Shown here: one piece after another, positions 36,946 to 48,870 of the stretch
Layout: the number at the start of each line of letters is the position of its first letter
How positions within the stretch are numbered: position 1 is the stretch's first letter
Source of the DNA: Flavobacterium sp. ASW18X
GTDB lineage: Bacteria; Bacteroidota; Bacteroidia; Flavobacteriales; Flavobacteriaceae
Direction of reading: 5' to 3'
Assembly (NCBI RefSeq): GCF_005144745.1
Contig: NZ_SWKK01000004.1
Span: 490,713 to 554,712 of the forward strand
DNA: 64,000 nucleotides
Program-made: the position numbers and the translations under genes
Notes under the pieces: model-generated
What the model was told of the DNA's origin: nothing
Seen by the model: only the letters and a program-made list of their open reading frames with translations
Databases searched by the model: none

Positions 36946-37596
36946 ATGGATACAGAAGCAAAAAAACAACTTTGGGACACTTACAAAGCTTCGTTACGGC
37001 ATCTCCCTGAGTCTATAAAGGACATCTGTTTTGTAGTTTTAGACACCGAAACAACAGGCTTTAACTATGAGAAAGACCGTATTTTGAGTATTGGAGCCCT
37101 AAAATTGAAAAACGGTATTATCCGGGTACAAGATTCTTTTGAAGTATTTTTAGAACAAGACACCTTTGATGCCAGTACAGTCAAAATTCACGGCATTATT
37201 AAAAAAGGAAAGATAACACGCATTTCAGAAGCAGCAGCAGTTTTTAAATTAATTGAATATTTACAAGGCAGTGTAATAGTGGCTCACCACACACATTTTG
37301 ACGTTTCTATGCTTAATGCAGCACTTTTTAGGCAAGGATTTCCAGAGTTATTAAATTCCACCTTAGACACCGCCCATCTCTATAAAAAAACACTTTCTTC
37401 TACAGCCATCAACAAAAAAAACTATACACTAGACTACCTGGCAGAAAGTTATGGTATAAGTAAAGTAGACCGCCACACTGCCTTAGGTGATGCTTACATA
37501 ACAGCTATCGCTTTCTTAGCCATGTTAAATAAGTTAAAGCCAAAAACACTCAAGGACCTACAAAAACGAAAAGGTTTGTTTGGTTTAGGGTTATAG
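36946..37596 (+). CDS. DnaQ-like 3'-5' exonuclease
   Basis: A 216-residue DEDDh exonuclease. The metal-binding residues are D33 and E35 (LDTETTGF), the HHTHFD motif in the middle, and H177 with D182 (DRHTALGDAY). It resembles the epsilon proofreading subunit and free-standing repair exonucleases. It is likely cotranscribed with the DUF294 protein, an association seen in other bacteria. Its TAG stop is followed in the same frame by the remnant described next. Confidence 0.87.
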   Translation: MDTEAKKQLWDTYKASLRHLPESIKDICFVVLDTETTGFNYEKDRILSIGALKLKNGIIRVQDSFEVFLEQDTFDASTVKIHGIIKKGKITRISEAAAVFKLIEYLQGSVIVAHHTHFDVSMLNAALFRQGFPELLNSTLDTAHLYKKTLSSTAINKKNYTLDYLAESYGISKVDRHTALGDAYITAIAFLAMLNKLKPKTLKDLQKRKGLFGLGL

Positions 37597-37911
37597 CACG
37601 CCTTTTTTACCTTTCTAAAATTAGCTCGATTCAAACATTTATCAGCACCCACTAGCTGGATTTTTTCGCCTATTGGCTATAAAGTGGTAGGAATTACCGA
37701 AAATGGAACTAAAAAGACCTTAAAAACCCTTAATTTAGGTAAAAACGAACCTAATATAGATGTACAACGTAACCTCATCACCTTAGAATTTGATGCGATA
37801 AAAGTTAAAGGAATTCAATTGGAAATTGTAAACCAAGGTAAAAACCCAGAATGGCACACAGACCCTGGAGGTAATAGCTTTATTTTTATTGATGAAGTGG
37901 TTTTAAACTGA
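37597..37911 (+). pseudogene. C-terminal remnant of a GH20-like hexosaminidase / discoidin domain
   Basis: A frame of 104 codons runs from directly after the exonuclease stop to a TGA at 37909-37911, in the same frame as the exonuclease, but has no plausible start in the N-terminal half (first possible is GTG 37684). The encoded residues (SAPTSWIFSP, a beta-sandwich pattern, NPEWHTDPGG, FIFIDEVVL) resemble the C-terminal end of beta-N-acetylhexosaminidases. No catalytic domain is present, so I read it as a leftover after deletion or recombination. Family assignment is by pattern recognition only. Confidence 0.6.
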
Positions 37912-37913
37912 TA

Positions 37914-38978
37914 TTAAAGCGTTGCGTTTACACCACCTTTTAAACTATATAAAGTGGTTTCTTTTAAGTGTTCCTTTAGAACATGGATAGCCTTAGCGCT
38001 TCTTTTTCCTGATTGGCAATAGACCACAAGGTTTTCGCTAATTGGTATCCTATTCCATTGGGTATTTAAATCAGACAATGGAATGTGTAAGCCTCCTAAA
38101 TGGTGCGCTTCTCGTTCTTCTGGAGTACGTACATCTAGCAAGTTATAGTAAGATGGGTTTTCTTGTACTTTGGCCCATGTAAGTTCTTGAACTGATGATG
38201 AAATACCACAAAATGCCTCATAACTGGGCAATAACTCAGTAATATTAATTTCTGGGTTACGTTTAAAATTTAGTTTTAATTGCTTACCAGACAATACATC
38301 TATTTGTAATAAAGTGCCACTCAATACCGTTCCTAAACCCAAAATTATTTTTAAGGTTTCGCTGGCTTGTAATCCCCCTATTATACCGGGCAAAACACCT
38401 AATACCCCAATTTCTGAGCAATTAGGTACCGTATCTTCTGCAGGCGGATTTGGATAGATACACCTGTAAGTGGGGCCATTTTGGTAGTTAAAAACGGTCA
38501 CTTGTCCATCAAACTTAAAAATAGAACCAAAAACTAAGGGCTTATCTGCCAAAACACAAGCATCATTTACCAAATAGCGGGTGGCAAAATTGTCGCTCCC
38601 ATCTACAACTATATCGTATTCCCTGATAATTTCTAAAGCATTATCGCGTGTAAGACGCGTGTTATGGGCTATTATATTTACATGGGGATTCAGCGCTTCC
38701 AATCTTTTTTTAGCCACATCTACCTTTGGTTGTCCTACGGTATCTGTACTGTAAAGAATCTGCCGTTGTAGATTGCTTATCGCTACTACATCGTCATCAA
38801 TAATGCCTAAAGTTCCTACACCTGCCGCAGCCAAATATTGTAAAATGGGGCATCCTAAACCACCTGCACCAATAACTAAAACTTTAGCCGTTTTCAACTT
38901 TAATTGCCCTGCTACACCAACCTCATCCAATATAAGATGGCGGTGATATTGGTTTGCTTCTTCCTGTGATAGTTTCAT
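37914..38978 (-). CDS. thiF: ThiF/MoeB-type adenylyltransferase with C-terminal rhodanese domain
   Basis: A 354-residue E1-like enzyme that adenylates the C-terminal glycine of ThiS and helps load sulfur. The ATP-binding motif GAGGLGCP lies near residue 37, with the adenylation Asp/Arg region DDDVVAISNLQRQ. The last 100 residues form a rhodanese domain (LDVRTPEER ... YCQSGKRSA) with a catalytic Cys. The C-x-x-C zinc pairs of MoeB are incomplete. Genomic position at the end of the thi operon supports ThiF; a role for MoaD in molybdopterin synthesis is also possible. Confidence 0.85.
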   Translation of the reverse strand: MKLSQEEANQYHRHLILDEVGVAGQLKLKTAKVLVIGAGGLGCPILQYLAAAGVGTLGIIDDDVVAISNLQRQILYSTDTVGQPKVDVAKKRLEALNPHVNIIAHNTRLTRDNALEIIREYDIVVDGSDNFATRYLVNDACVLADKPLVFGSIFKFDGQVTVFNYQNGPTYRCIYPNPPAEDTVPNCSEIGVLGVLPGIIGGLQASETLKIILGLGTVLSGTLLQIDVLSGKQLKLNFKRNPEINITELLPSYEAFCGISSSVQELTWAKVQENPSYYNLLDVRTPEEREAHHLGGLHIPLSDLNTQWNRIPISENLVVYCQSGKRSAKAIHVLKEHLKETTLYSLKGGVNATL

Positions 38979-40094
38979 TTAAATAGCACTAAAATGTTCC
39001 CAATCTTTCCAAACCACATCTAAGCCTTGTGCTTCTAGCATAGCTACCACCTCTTCCGTGGGACGTTCATCAGAAATTTCAAATTGTTCTAAGGATTCTG
39101 GTTCAACCACGTACCCCCCTGGATTTGTTTTTGACTCCGCACTGATGGAGTTGATTCCTAGATTGACAATATTTTGCCTAAACGGAATACTCTCTCTTGT
39201 AGAAATTGATAATTCCACATCCTCATCTAAAAGTCGGTAAGCACAAATTAATTGTACCAAATCCGCATCTGTCATAACCACCTTAGGTTCTAGACCACCG
39301 GAATGTGGGCGTAATCTAGGAAAAGAGATGGAATATTTGGTCTGCCAGTAAGTACGTTGCAAATATTTAAAATGTAAAGCATTAAAAAAACTATCGGCAC
39401 GCCAATCTTCTAAGCCTAATAAGGCTCCAAGTCCAATCTTATGTATACCTGCTTTTCCTAATCTGTCTGGTGTTTCTAGACGGTAATCAAAATTGGACTT
39501 TCTACCTTTTGGATGGTGTTTTTTGTATTCCGCTTGGTGATACGTTTCTTGGTATACCAAAACCGCATACAAACCACTATTAATTAAGCGCTTATATTCT
39601 TCCGTATCTAAAGGCTGTACTTCTATAGCAATATTGGCAAAATGTGTTCTTAGTAACTGAATAGCATTGTTTAAATAGTCTACACCAACAGTTCTATTAG
39701 CTTCTCCTGTGACTAACAATACATGATCAAAACCCTTTGTTTTTAAATACGATGCTTCTTTCAAAATTTCCTCGTCAGTAAGCGTTTTTCTTGGAATTTT
39801 ATTCGTCATGCTAAAGCCACAATACGTACAAATATTTTGGCATTCATTACTTAAATACAAGGGTGCGTACATTTGTATGGTGTTCCCAAAACGCTTTTTT
39901 GTAAGGGCATGGCTCGCATTCGCCATCTGATTTAAGAAAGGCTTTGCCGCAGGTGAAATCAAGGCCATAAAGTCATCCAAGCTTCGATGCTCTTTTTGCA
40001 AGGCTAATTGCACATCTGCCTGGGTCTTCGCATAAATTTCTTGGACCACCGTTTCCCAATCATATTGTTCAAAGACTTCTTTAAACTGTTTCAT
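38979..40094 (-). CDS. thiH: 2-iminoacetate synthase ThiH
   Basis: A 371-residue radical SAM enzyme that cleaves tyrosine to give dehydroglycine for thiazole synthesis. The 4Fe-4S cysteines are C85, C89 and C92 (CQNICTYC). Length matches ThiH. Its ATG shares one base with the thiG stop (TAATG), and thiF follows with no gap. Use of ThiH rather than glycine oxidase ThiO is typical of low-oxygen capable routes. Confidence 0.93.
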   Translation of the reverse strand: MKQFKEVFEQYDWETVVQEIYAKTQADVQLALQKEHRSLDDFMALISPAAKPFLNQMANASHALTKKRFGNTIQMYAPLYLSNECQNICTYCGFSMTNKIPRKTLTDEEILKEASYLKTKGFDHVLLVTGEANRTVGVDYLNNAIQLLRTHFANIAIEVQPLDTEEYKRLINSGLYAVLVYQETYHQAEYKKHHPKGRKSNFDYRLETPDRLGKAGIHKIGLGALLGLEDWRADSFFNALHFKYLQRTYWQTKYSISFPRLRPHSGGLEPKVVMTDADLVQLICAYRLLDEDVELSISTRESIPFRQNIVNLGINSISAESKTNPGGYVVEPESLEQFEISDERPTEEVVAMLEAQGLDVVWKDWEHFSAI

Positions 40095-40882
40095 TACAAC
40101 TGGGTTTCTGATAGAAATTGAGTAAAGGGACTACTGGCGTTGGCACTCATAGCTGTGGGGGCTAATTTAGCTAAATACGCCTGCCTCCCTGCTTTAACTG
40201 CCCAGTTAAAAGCCTCTGCCATTTGCACAGGATTTTTAGATACTGCAATTGCTGTATTCACTAAAACTGCATCTGCACCTATTTCCATAGCATGTGCCGC
40301 ATGAGATGGGGTTCCTATACCAGCATCTACTACCACTGGCACATTACTTTGTGCAATTATAATTTCTAAAAACTCCAATGTTTTCAGTCCTTTGTTGGTG
40401 CCAATAGGTGCACCTAATGGCATTACGCATTGCACACCTACATCTTCTAAACGTTTACACAGAACTGGGTCTGCGTGGATATAGGGCATCACCACAAAAC
40501 CTTGTTGTACCAGCTCCTCCGCAGCTTTTAGAGTTTCAATTGGGTCTGGCAATAAGTATTTAGGGTCTGGGTGAATTTCTAGTTTAATAAAATTTGTCTC
40601 TAATGCCTCTCTCGCTAATTGCGCAGCAAATACAGCTTCTTTTGCCGTACGTACTCCAGAAGTGTTGGGTAGTAGATTTACTTTTGCCTGATTGATGTGT
40701 TTTAAAATATCGTCTTCCTCATTAGTCACCTCAACTCTTTTTAAAGCCATAGTAACCAATTCCGAACCGGATGCAACGATGGCATCACGCATCAAAGACA
40801 TGCTCGCAAATTTTCCTGTTCCTGCAAACAAACGGGAAGTAAACTCTTTACCTCCTAGAATTAAATTGTCTTTAGTTGCCAT
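40094..40882 (-). CDS. thiG: thiazole synthase ThiG
   Basis: A 262-residue TIM-barrel enzyme that assembles the thiazole phosphate from deoxyxylulose 5-phosphate, dehydroglycine and ThiS thiocarboxylate. It starts with [19 protein letters not shown], and has the Lys-containing segment MALKRVEV and [15 protein letters not shown], all typical. It overlaps thiE by 11 bases. Confidence 0.94.
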   Translation of the reverse strand: MATKDNLILGGKEFTSRLFAGTGKFASMSLMRDAIVASGSELVTMALKRVEVTNEEDDILKHINQAKVNLLPNTSGVRTAKEAVFAAQLAREALETNFIKLEIHPDPKYLLPDPIETLKAAEELVQQGFVVMPYIHADPVLCKRLEDVGVQCVMPLGAPIGTNKGLKTLEFLEIIIAQSNVPVVVDAGIGTPSHAAHAMEIGADAVLVNTAIAVSKNPVQMAEAFNWAVKAGRQAYLAKLAPTAMSANASSPFTQFLSETQL

Positions 40883-41528
40883 GGTACGTTGTATTTAAAA
40901 ATTGCGCTGTGATTGTTTTTAAGTTTTTGGGCTGACCCGATAATATTCCAGAAACGGCAACCCCTGACACTCCTGTTGTAGCAATTTGTGCTACATCTTC
41001 TGGGGTTATGCCACCAATTGCCACTATAGGAATGTTTGCTCCGTTTTTAGACAATGCTGTCGTTATTTGTTGGAACCCTGTAACACCAAGAATGGGGCTC
41101 AAATTCTTTTTGGTTGCTGTAAATCTAAAAGGTCCCAACCCTATATAATCTGCTTTAGAAGAAATTCGTGCCGAGCAATCTTCTAGAGTATTGGCAGTAC
41201 CACCAATGATTGCATCCTCACCTAATGCAAGGCGTGCTTCTTCTAGGCTTGTATCCGTTAAACCCAAGTGTACTCCTGTGGCATTGACCGCTTTTGCCAC
41301 CGCAACATTATCATTGATAATTAATACAGCATTATGGGCATCTGTTAATTTTTTGGCCTCTTGGGCTGCCTGTTCATAAACTAAAGCCGAAGTGTCCTTG
41401 AGACGAAGTTGTATCCATTGACAACCCGCAGTCAATACTGCCTCAATATTTTGTAAATGTTCCGCTACAGTGCTTCCTTGAGAGATGTACTGTAACTTAA
41501 ATGTATTTAAGTCTATTTTTGTTTTCAT
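40872..41528 (-). CDS. thiE: thiamine phosphate synthase ThiE
   Basis: A 218-residue TIM-barrel enzyme that joins the pyrimidine diphosphate and thiazole phosphate. The [40 protein letters not shown] and [11 protein letters not shown] motifs are all characteristic and intact, so this is the likely catalytic copy of the two ThiE-like genes here. It overlaps the end of thiD by 32 bases. Confidence 0.93.
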   Translation of the reverse strand: MKTKIDLNTFKLQYISQGSTVAEHLQNIEAVLTAGCQWIQLRLKDTSALVYEQAAQEAKKLTDAHNAVLIINDNVAVAKAVNATGVHLGLTDTSLEEARLALGEDAIIGGTANTLEDCSARISSKADYIGLGPFRFTATKKNLSPILGVTGFQQITTALSKNGANIPIVAIGGITPEDVAQIATTGVSGVAVSGILSGQPKNLKTITAQFLNTTYHGN

Positions 41529-42294
41529 ATGATGTATGGTATGCCAATAAAGTGGTATTAGAACCCATGCGTTGTTCTACATAATTTTTTGCCTTTTTGC
41601 TGGCCTCTAAAAGTGATTTTCCTTTAGCCAATTCTGCAATAAGTGCAGCAGACAAAATACAGCCTGTACCGTGTTTAGCCGATAATAGCTCTGGAATCCC
41701 TTTTATTTCATATACAGTGCCTATTGTAGTGTATAATTGATCTATACCTTTTTCAATTTTTTTATGTCCTCCTTTTACTAAAACATTGGTGGTAGTAGAA
41801 AGCATCTTTAAGAAATCTTCCGTAGCTATTCCATTAGCCATTATTTGTAATTCATTATAATTTGGCGTTATCAAATAACAATGGCTTAACACATTCTCTA
41901 ATGCTAGTTTTTCGGTTTGAATAGATGCTTCTGAATGAAAATCAAAATTGGCCGAAGCACTAAATATAGGATCAAAAACTATTTTAGCCTCAGGTTTTAT
42001 TGTTTTCATGACTCCTATTAGCTCTTCTAAAACAGACCAACTTTCTACAATGCCGACTTTAATATATGCTACGGGAAACCTTTTTAAAACAATGCTCAAT
42101 TGTTCTATAATTATGTCCTTGGCTATCCAATGGCAAGCTGTAAAGGTATCGTCTGTTTGTATGGTATTGGCCGTCTGCACCGCCAAACCATAACAATGAA
42201 GTTGCTCAAAAGTTTTAATATCAGCCAACAAACCTGCTCCCGCAGAAGGGTCGAAACCCGCCAAGGTTAGTACATAGGGGCGTTCAGTTTTCAT
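41497..42294 (-). CDS. thiD: hydroxymethylpyrimidine (phosphate) kinase ThiD
   Basis: A 265-residue ribokinase-fold kinase that phosphorylates HMP and HMP phosphate. It starts VLTLAGFDPSAGAGLLADI, has a LVKGGHK segment, and the anion-hole motif AKHGTGCILSAAL. The frame extends 23 codons upstream, but the ATG at 42294 gives the usual N-terminus and overlaps the preceding gene by 11 bases. Confidence 0.92.
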   Translation of the reverse strand: MKTERPYVLTLAGFDPSAGAGLLADIKTFEQLHCYGLAVQTANTIQTDDTFTACHWIAKDIIIEQLSIVLKRFPVAYIKVGIVESWSVLEELIGVMKTIKPEAKIVFDPIFSASANFDFHSEASIQTEKLALENVLSHCYLITPNYNELQIMANGIATEDFLKMLSTTTNVLVKGGHKKIEKGIDQLYTTIGTVYEIKGIPELLSAKHGTGCILSAALIAELAKGKSLLEASKKAKNYVEQRMGSNTTLLAYHTSYENKNRLKYI

Positions 42295-42901
42295 AAGCTT
42301 GGTTTTTCCATGACTTTTGCAAAGCCAAATAGGCATCAAGCGGAGAAGAATGCTGCCAAACATCTCCTAAAACCGCTACTCCCGTATAGCCTAAGGCTTT
42401 CGTTTGTGTAATAGTTGTACTTGTTATTCCTCCAAGAGCAACAATGGTTTGGGCCAGGTTCATCACATTAAATCCCTTTCCAGGATATCCTTGTTTAGAG
42501 GTACTATCAAAAACTGGACTTAAAAACGAATAGTTAAAATAATCACCTTTAGTTATAACTGGTTCTAATTGATGAAAGGATGTACTCACGGTTTTGCCTT
42601 TTTGCTGTTGTTTACGGCAATAACCAGCCAAGTCTATTTTAATTTCATTTCTGTCTTTCTCCCTTAAATGTATACCTCCTAAATGAAATTTTGATGCTAA
42701 TGCATGGTGTTGATGCACCACTATTTGTTTGTGATATTCTACAGGTATAGCGTTAAGCAATGCATTACATTGTTGCAAGTCCCATTGTGGTTTTCTAAGG
42801 TGTAGCCGTTCCAAACCAGCCTCAAAAAGTGCTATAATCCAATTCACTTCTTGCGGATAATAGGTCTCCGTAGTAATCACAATAGGACTTTTAAACTCCA
42901 T
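42284..42901 (-). CDS. second ThiE-like protein (TenI-like)
   Basis: A 205-residue TIM-barrel protein related to thiamine phosphate synthase. LHLRKPQWD, GIHLREKDR and YSFLSPVFDSTSKQGY follow the ThiE scaffold, but the motifs are looser than in the neighbouring ThiE. The SPVFDSTSK segment resembles TenI, the thiazole tautomerase, which is the probable role. It lies between thiC and thiD with tight overlap. Confidence 0.75.
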   Translation of the reverse strand: MEFKSPIVITTETYYPQEVNWIIALFEAGLERLHLRKPQWDLQQCNALLNAIPVEYHKQIVVHQHHALASKFHLGGIHLREKDRNEIKIDLAGYCRKQQQKGKTVSTSFHQLEPVITKGDYFNYSFLSPVFDSTSKQGYPGKGFNVMNLAQTIVALGGITSTTITQTKALGYTGVAVLGDVWQHSSPLDAYLALQKSWKNQAYEN

Positions 42902-42907
42902 AGATGA

Positions 42908-44984
<2,077 letters not shown>

Positions 44985-45055
44985 AATTTTTAAAAATTAA
45001 GATGGACAAATACCAAAAGAATGAAATAGCGAATCCGGAAATACGTCTGAATTGC

Positions 45056-45128
45056 TTTTCCCTTCGTCGGTATTAGCCGCATCAGGTTCAAAGGGTATTT
45101 CTCAGACCGTAAAGGCCACCCCTAAAGC
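45056..45128 (-). ncRNA. TPP riboswitch (THI element)
   Basis: On the minus strand the conserved elements appear in order: GGGGTG, CTGAGA, ACCCTTTGAACCTGAT, TAATACC and AGGGAA. This is the thiamin pyrophosphate aptamer. It lies about 70 bases before thiS, and the leader beyond it lacks an obvious terminator, so control is probably at translation start. Confidence 0.95.
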
Positions 45129-45133
45129 TGTAT

Positions 45134-45166
45134 CAAAGATATAGAATAAAAACTTGTTTTTACAAA
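45134..45166 (-). promoter_or_regulatory. thi operon: promoter of the thi operon
   Basis: On the minus strand, TTTG (45166-45163), 21 bases, then TATCTTTG (45141-45134, exact TAnnTTTG). The -33 part lies inside the last codons of acs. The riboswitch follows within ten bases. Confidence 0.65.
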
Positions 45167-47067
45167 GCTTCTTTAATGATTTGGTCTACAACCTCTGGAT
45201 TTAACAACGTAGACGTATCCCCTAAATTACTTAAATCGTTAGATGCAATTTTTCTAAGTATTCTCCTCATTATCTTGCCACTACGCGTTTTAGGAAGTCC
45301 GGGTACAAACTGAATTTTATTCAGCTTCGCAATAGGGCCAATTTTATCAGAAATTTGCTGATTTATCTCGTTCCGTAGATTATTTCTATCCCTAGATTCT
45401 CCTGTTTCTTTTAAAATAACGAAGCCGTAAAGTGCATTTCCCTTAATATCATGCGGAAAACCAACAATAGCAGATTCTGCCACCGCAGGATGCTCGTTAA
45501 TAGCGTCTTCTATAGGTGCGGTACCCAAGTTATGACCAGAAACAATAATAACATCATCTACCCTACCCGTAATACGGTAATAGCCTACCTCATCACGTAA
45601 TGCTCCATCACCGGTAAAATACATATTTTCAAAAGCAGAAAAATACGTATCTTTATAGCGTTGGTGGTTACCCCAAATGGTTCTAGCCATAGAAGGCCAA
45701 GGGTATTTTATACATAACCTACCATCTACTTGGTTGCCTTTAATTTCCTTTCCATTTTCATCCATTAAAGCGGGTTGTATTCCTGGTAAAGGTAATGTGG
45801 CATAAGTGGGTTTGGTTGGTGTACTAAACGGAATGGGAGAAATCATGATACCCCCTGTTTCGGTTTGCCACCATGTGTCTACAATTGGGCACTTTTTTTC
45901 GCCCACATGATCATTATACCAATGCCAAGCCTCTTCGTTTATTGGCTCGCCTACAGTTCCTAAAACTTTTAAGGACGATAAATCGTACTTTGTTACAAAA
46001 TCAAGATTTTCTTTTGCTAACGCTCGTATTGCTGTTGGTGCTGTATAAAACTGTGTCACCTTGTGCTTTTGTACAATTTCCCAGAAGCGTCCATAATCGG
46101 GATACGAAGGTACACCCTCAAACATTACCGTGGTAGCCCCATTGGCTAAAGGCCCATAAACAATGTAAGAGTGACCCGTAATCCATCCAATATCTGCGGT
46201 ACACCAATACACATCTTCTTCCCTGTACTGAAAAACATTTTTAAAAGAGTATGCCGCATATACCATATATCCACCAGTAGTATGCATCATACCCTTAGGT
46301 TTCCCCGTAGAGCCCGAAGTGTACAAAATAAACAAGGGGTCTTCTGCATCCATTATTTCTGGCACACAATCGCCATAGGCTTCATCTAATAAGGGTTGTA
46401 ACCATTCGTCTCTATTTTCTTTTAGTTGGATGTCTGAATTGATTCGTTTGGCAACAAGTACCTTATCTACCGTAGCACAACTTTCCAAAGCCTCATCTAC
46501 AATACCTTTTAAATCGATGGTTTTAGCACCTCTATATGAACCATCTGAGGTAATTACCATTTTAGCCTCACAATCGTTTATACGGGTAGCTAATGCCGAA
46601 GCTGAAAAACCTGCAAATACAACAGAATGTATTGCTCCAATACGTGCGCAAGCTAATACCGATACCGCCAATTCTGGAATCATAGGTAAATAAATAACAA
46701 CCCTATCCCCCTTTTTTATGCCTTTATCTTTTAAAACATTAGCAAACTTAGATACGCGTTTGTGCAGTTCTAAATAGGATATATGCTCCGCCGGTTCATC
46801 TGGATTATTCGGTTCAAATAAAATCGCTGTTTTATCACCCCTTACATGTAAATGACGGTCTATACAATTTTCTGTGATGTTTAATTGCGCACCTGAAAAC
46901 CATTTTACTTCTGGTTTAGTAAAATCCCACTCCAACACCTTATTCCATTTTTTGCGCCACAAAAAATGTTCTTCTGCAATTTCTTCCCAAAAATTCTCTG
47001 GATTCCTTACGGACCTACGGTAAACCTGAAAATATTCTTCTAAGTGTTTTATGTGATAATTACTCAT
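45160..47067 (-). CDS. acs: acetyl-CoA synthetase
   Basis: A 635-residue ANL-superfamily ligase of the usual Acs length, producing acetyl-CoA from acetate, ATP and CoA. Visible are the P-loop-like YTSGSTGKPKGMMH motif, WWQTETGG, YFTGDGA, and the C-terminal RSGKIMRR motif whose Lys is acetylated as a control in known enzymes. It is the last gene of an operon with a sodium:acetate-type symporter and DUF4212 gene, 27 bases after the symporter. Confidence 0.95.
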   Translation of the reverse strand: MSNYHIKHLEEYFQVYRRSVRNPENFWEEIAEEHFLWRKKWNKVLEWDFTKPEVKWFSGAQLNITENCIDRHLHVRGDKTAILFEPNNPDEPAEHISYLELHKRVSKFANVLKDKGIKKGDRVVIYLPMIPELAVSVLACARIGAIHSVVFAGFSASALATRINDCEAKMVITSDGSYRGAKTIDLKGIVDEALESCATVDKVLVAKRINSDIQLKENRDEWLQPLLDEAYGDCVPEIMDAEDPLFILYTSGSTGKPKGMMHTTGGYMVYAAYSFKNVFQYREEDVYWCTADIGWITGHSYIVYGPLANGATTVMFEGVPSYPDYGRFWEIVQKHKVTQFYTAPTAIRALAKENLDFVTKYDLSSLKVLGTVGEPINEEAWHWYNDHVGEKKCPIVDTWWQTETGGIMISPIPFSTPTKPTYATLPLPGIQPALMDENGKEIKGNQVDGRLCIKYPWPSMARTIWGNHQRYKDTYFSAFENMYFTGDGALRDEVGYYRITGRVDDVIIVSGHNLGTAPIEDAINEHPAVAESAIVGFPHDIKGNALYGFVILKETGESRDRNNLRNEINQQISDKIGPIAKLNKIQFVPGLPKTRSGKIMRRILRKIASNDLSNLGDTSTLLNPEVVDQIIKEAL

Positions 47068-47094
47068 GTTTATGTTTTCGCTGTTTGTTTTGTA

Positions 47095-48870
47095 TTAATG
47101 TTCTATGGCTTTCCCAACACCTGTGGGAATCCTTATGTCTTCTACTATTTCTTGCACTTCTACCGGTGGTGCTTTAGTTATACTAGCAACTAGAAGGGCT
47201 ACTATAAAGTTAACCAGCATGCCTATGGTACCAAAACCTTCGGGAGAAATACCCCACCACCAATGGTCTGCGGTAGCATTTTCTGGACTTCCTAACCATC
47301 CTAACTTAAATTTAGCAATGTAAAAACAGGTAATTCCCAAACCTGATAACATACCTGCTATGGCTCCCTCCCTATTCATTCTTTTACTAAAAATGCCCAT
47401 TACAATAGCAGGGAAAAAAGAAGATGCAGCTAAACCAAAGGCTAAAGCTACAACAGAGGCTACAAAACCAGGGGGATGAATACCAAAATAACCTGCCACT
47501 ACAACTGCAAAAAGAGAAGCCACACGTGCCAGAAGTAGTTCTTTCTTATCTGATATATTTGGAGCGAATTGTTTTTTAACCAAATCGTGCGAAATTGAGG
47601 TAGAAATTACCAAAAGTAGTCCCGCCGCTGTAGACAAGGCTGCCGCTAAACCACCTGCGGCCACCAAAGCAATTACCCAATTGGGTAAATTAGCTATTTC
47701 TGGATTGGCTAAAACCGTAATGTCACGGTCTACATACAATTCATTAGCGCTTGTGCTTGCATTGTTTATTAGACGTTCTCCTGATGCTCCTCTTGCTGTG
47801 GTAAATTGAGGTTGCTTGCCTTCTATAGCACTCCCTGGCAAGTATTGAATCTTTCCATCTCCGTTTTTATCGGTCCAAGCAATAAGTCCGGTTTCTTCCC
47901 ACTTAGTAAACCATGCAGATATTTCTTTGTAAGGTGTATCCTGTACGGTTTCCATTAGATTGGTACGTGCAAAAACAGCAATCGCTGGTGCAGTAGTGTA
48001 TAAAATGGCAATAAACAATAAGGCATACCCAGCAGATTTACGCGCATCTTTCACCTTTGGAACTGTAAAAAACCGAATGATTACATGGGGTAAACCTGCC
48101 GTTCCCATCATCAAAGCTGCTGTAATAAAAAATACATCTATCTTAGACTTACTACCATCTGTATACGCTATAAAGCCTAATTCTGTCATCAATCCATCTA
48201 ACTTGTCTAACAAATACACGCCATCACTACCTTTTGCCCCCATACCTAATTGTGGAATTGGGTTCCCAGTCGCCATGAGCGATATAAAAATAGCAGGCAC
48301 CATAAAGGCAAAAATCAGTACGCAATATTGTGCTACTTGGGTATACGTAATCCCCTTCATCCCCCCTAAAAAAGCGTAAAAAAGAACCACGGCCATACCA
48401 ATGTATACTCCTGTATTTACCTCTACATCTAAAAATCTAGAAAACACTACTCCCACACCACGCATCTGTCCTGCTACATAAGTAAAAGAAACAAATAAGG
48501 CAGCAATTACAGCAACCGTACGGGCAACATTAGAATAATAGCGGTCCCCAATAAAATCAGGGACGGTAAATTTTCCGAACTTACGTAAATAGGGCGCAAG
48601 TAATAGTGCTAAAAGTACATAGCCACCTGTCCAACCCATGATATAAACAGAACCATCATAACCAGAAAAAGCGATTATCCCTGCCATTCCAAGAAAAGAG
48701 GCTGCAGACATCCAATCCGCAGCGGTAGCTAAACCATTAGCTAAGGGAGAAACACCGCCACCTGCTACATAAAATTCTTTGGTAGAGCCAGCTCTAAACC
48801 ATATAGCAATACCAATATATAAGGCAAAAGTAATGCCTACCAAAATAAAAGTCCATGTTTGTATGCCCAT
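47095..48870 (-). CDS. sodium:solute symporter, acetate (ActP-like)
   Basis: A 591-residue SSS-family protein with about 13 helices. The N-terminal YVAGGGVSPLANGLATAADWMSAASF and AAALSTAAGLLLVISTSI motifs are like ActP acetate permeases. A charged insertion of roughly 100 residues sits near the middle. Its ATG overlaps the DUF4212 stop by one base, and acs follows, so uptake and activation of acetate form one unit. Confidence 0.88.
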   Translation of the reverse strand: MGIQTWTFILVGITFALYIGIAIWFRAGSTKEFYVAGGGVSPLANGLATAADWMSAASFLGMAGIIAFSGYDGSVYIMGWTGGYVLLALLLAPYLRKFGKFTVPDFIGDRYYSNVARTVAVIAALFVSFTYVAGQMRGVGVVFSRFLDVEVNTGVYIGMAVVLFYAFLGGMKGITYTQVAQYCVLIFAFMVPAIFISLMATGNPIPQLGMGAKGSDGVYLLDKLDGLMTELGFIAYTDGSKSKIDVFFITAALMMGTAGLPHVIIRFFTVPKVKDARKSAGYALLFIAILYTTAPAIAVFARTNLMETVQDTPYKEISAWFTKWEETGLIAWTDKNGDGKIQYLPGSAIEGKQPQFTTARGASGERLINNASTSANELYVDRDITVLANPEIANLPNWVIALVAAGGLAAALSTAAGLLLVISTSISHDLVKKQFAPNISDKKELLLARVASLFAVVVAGYFGIHPPGFVASVVALAFGLAASSFFPAIVMGIFSKRMNREGAIAGMLSGLGITCFYIAKFKLGWLGSPENATADHWWWGISPEGFGTIGMLVNFIVALLVASITKAPPVEVQEIVEDIRIPTGVGKAIEH

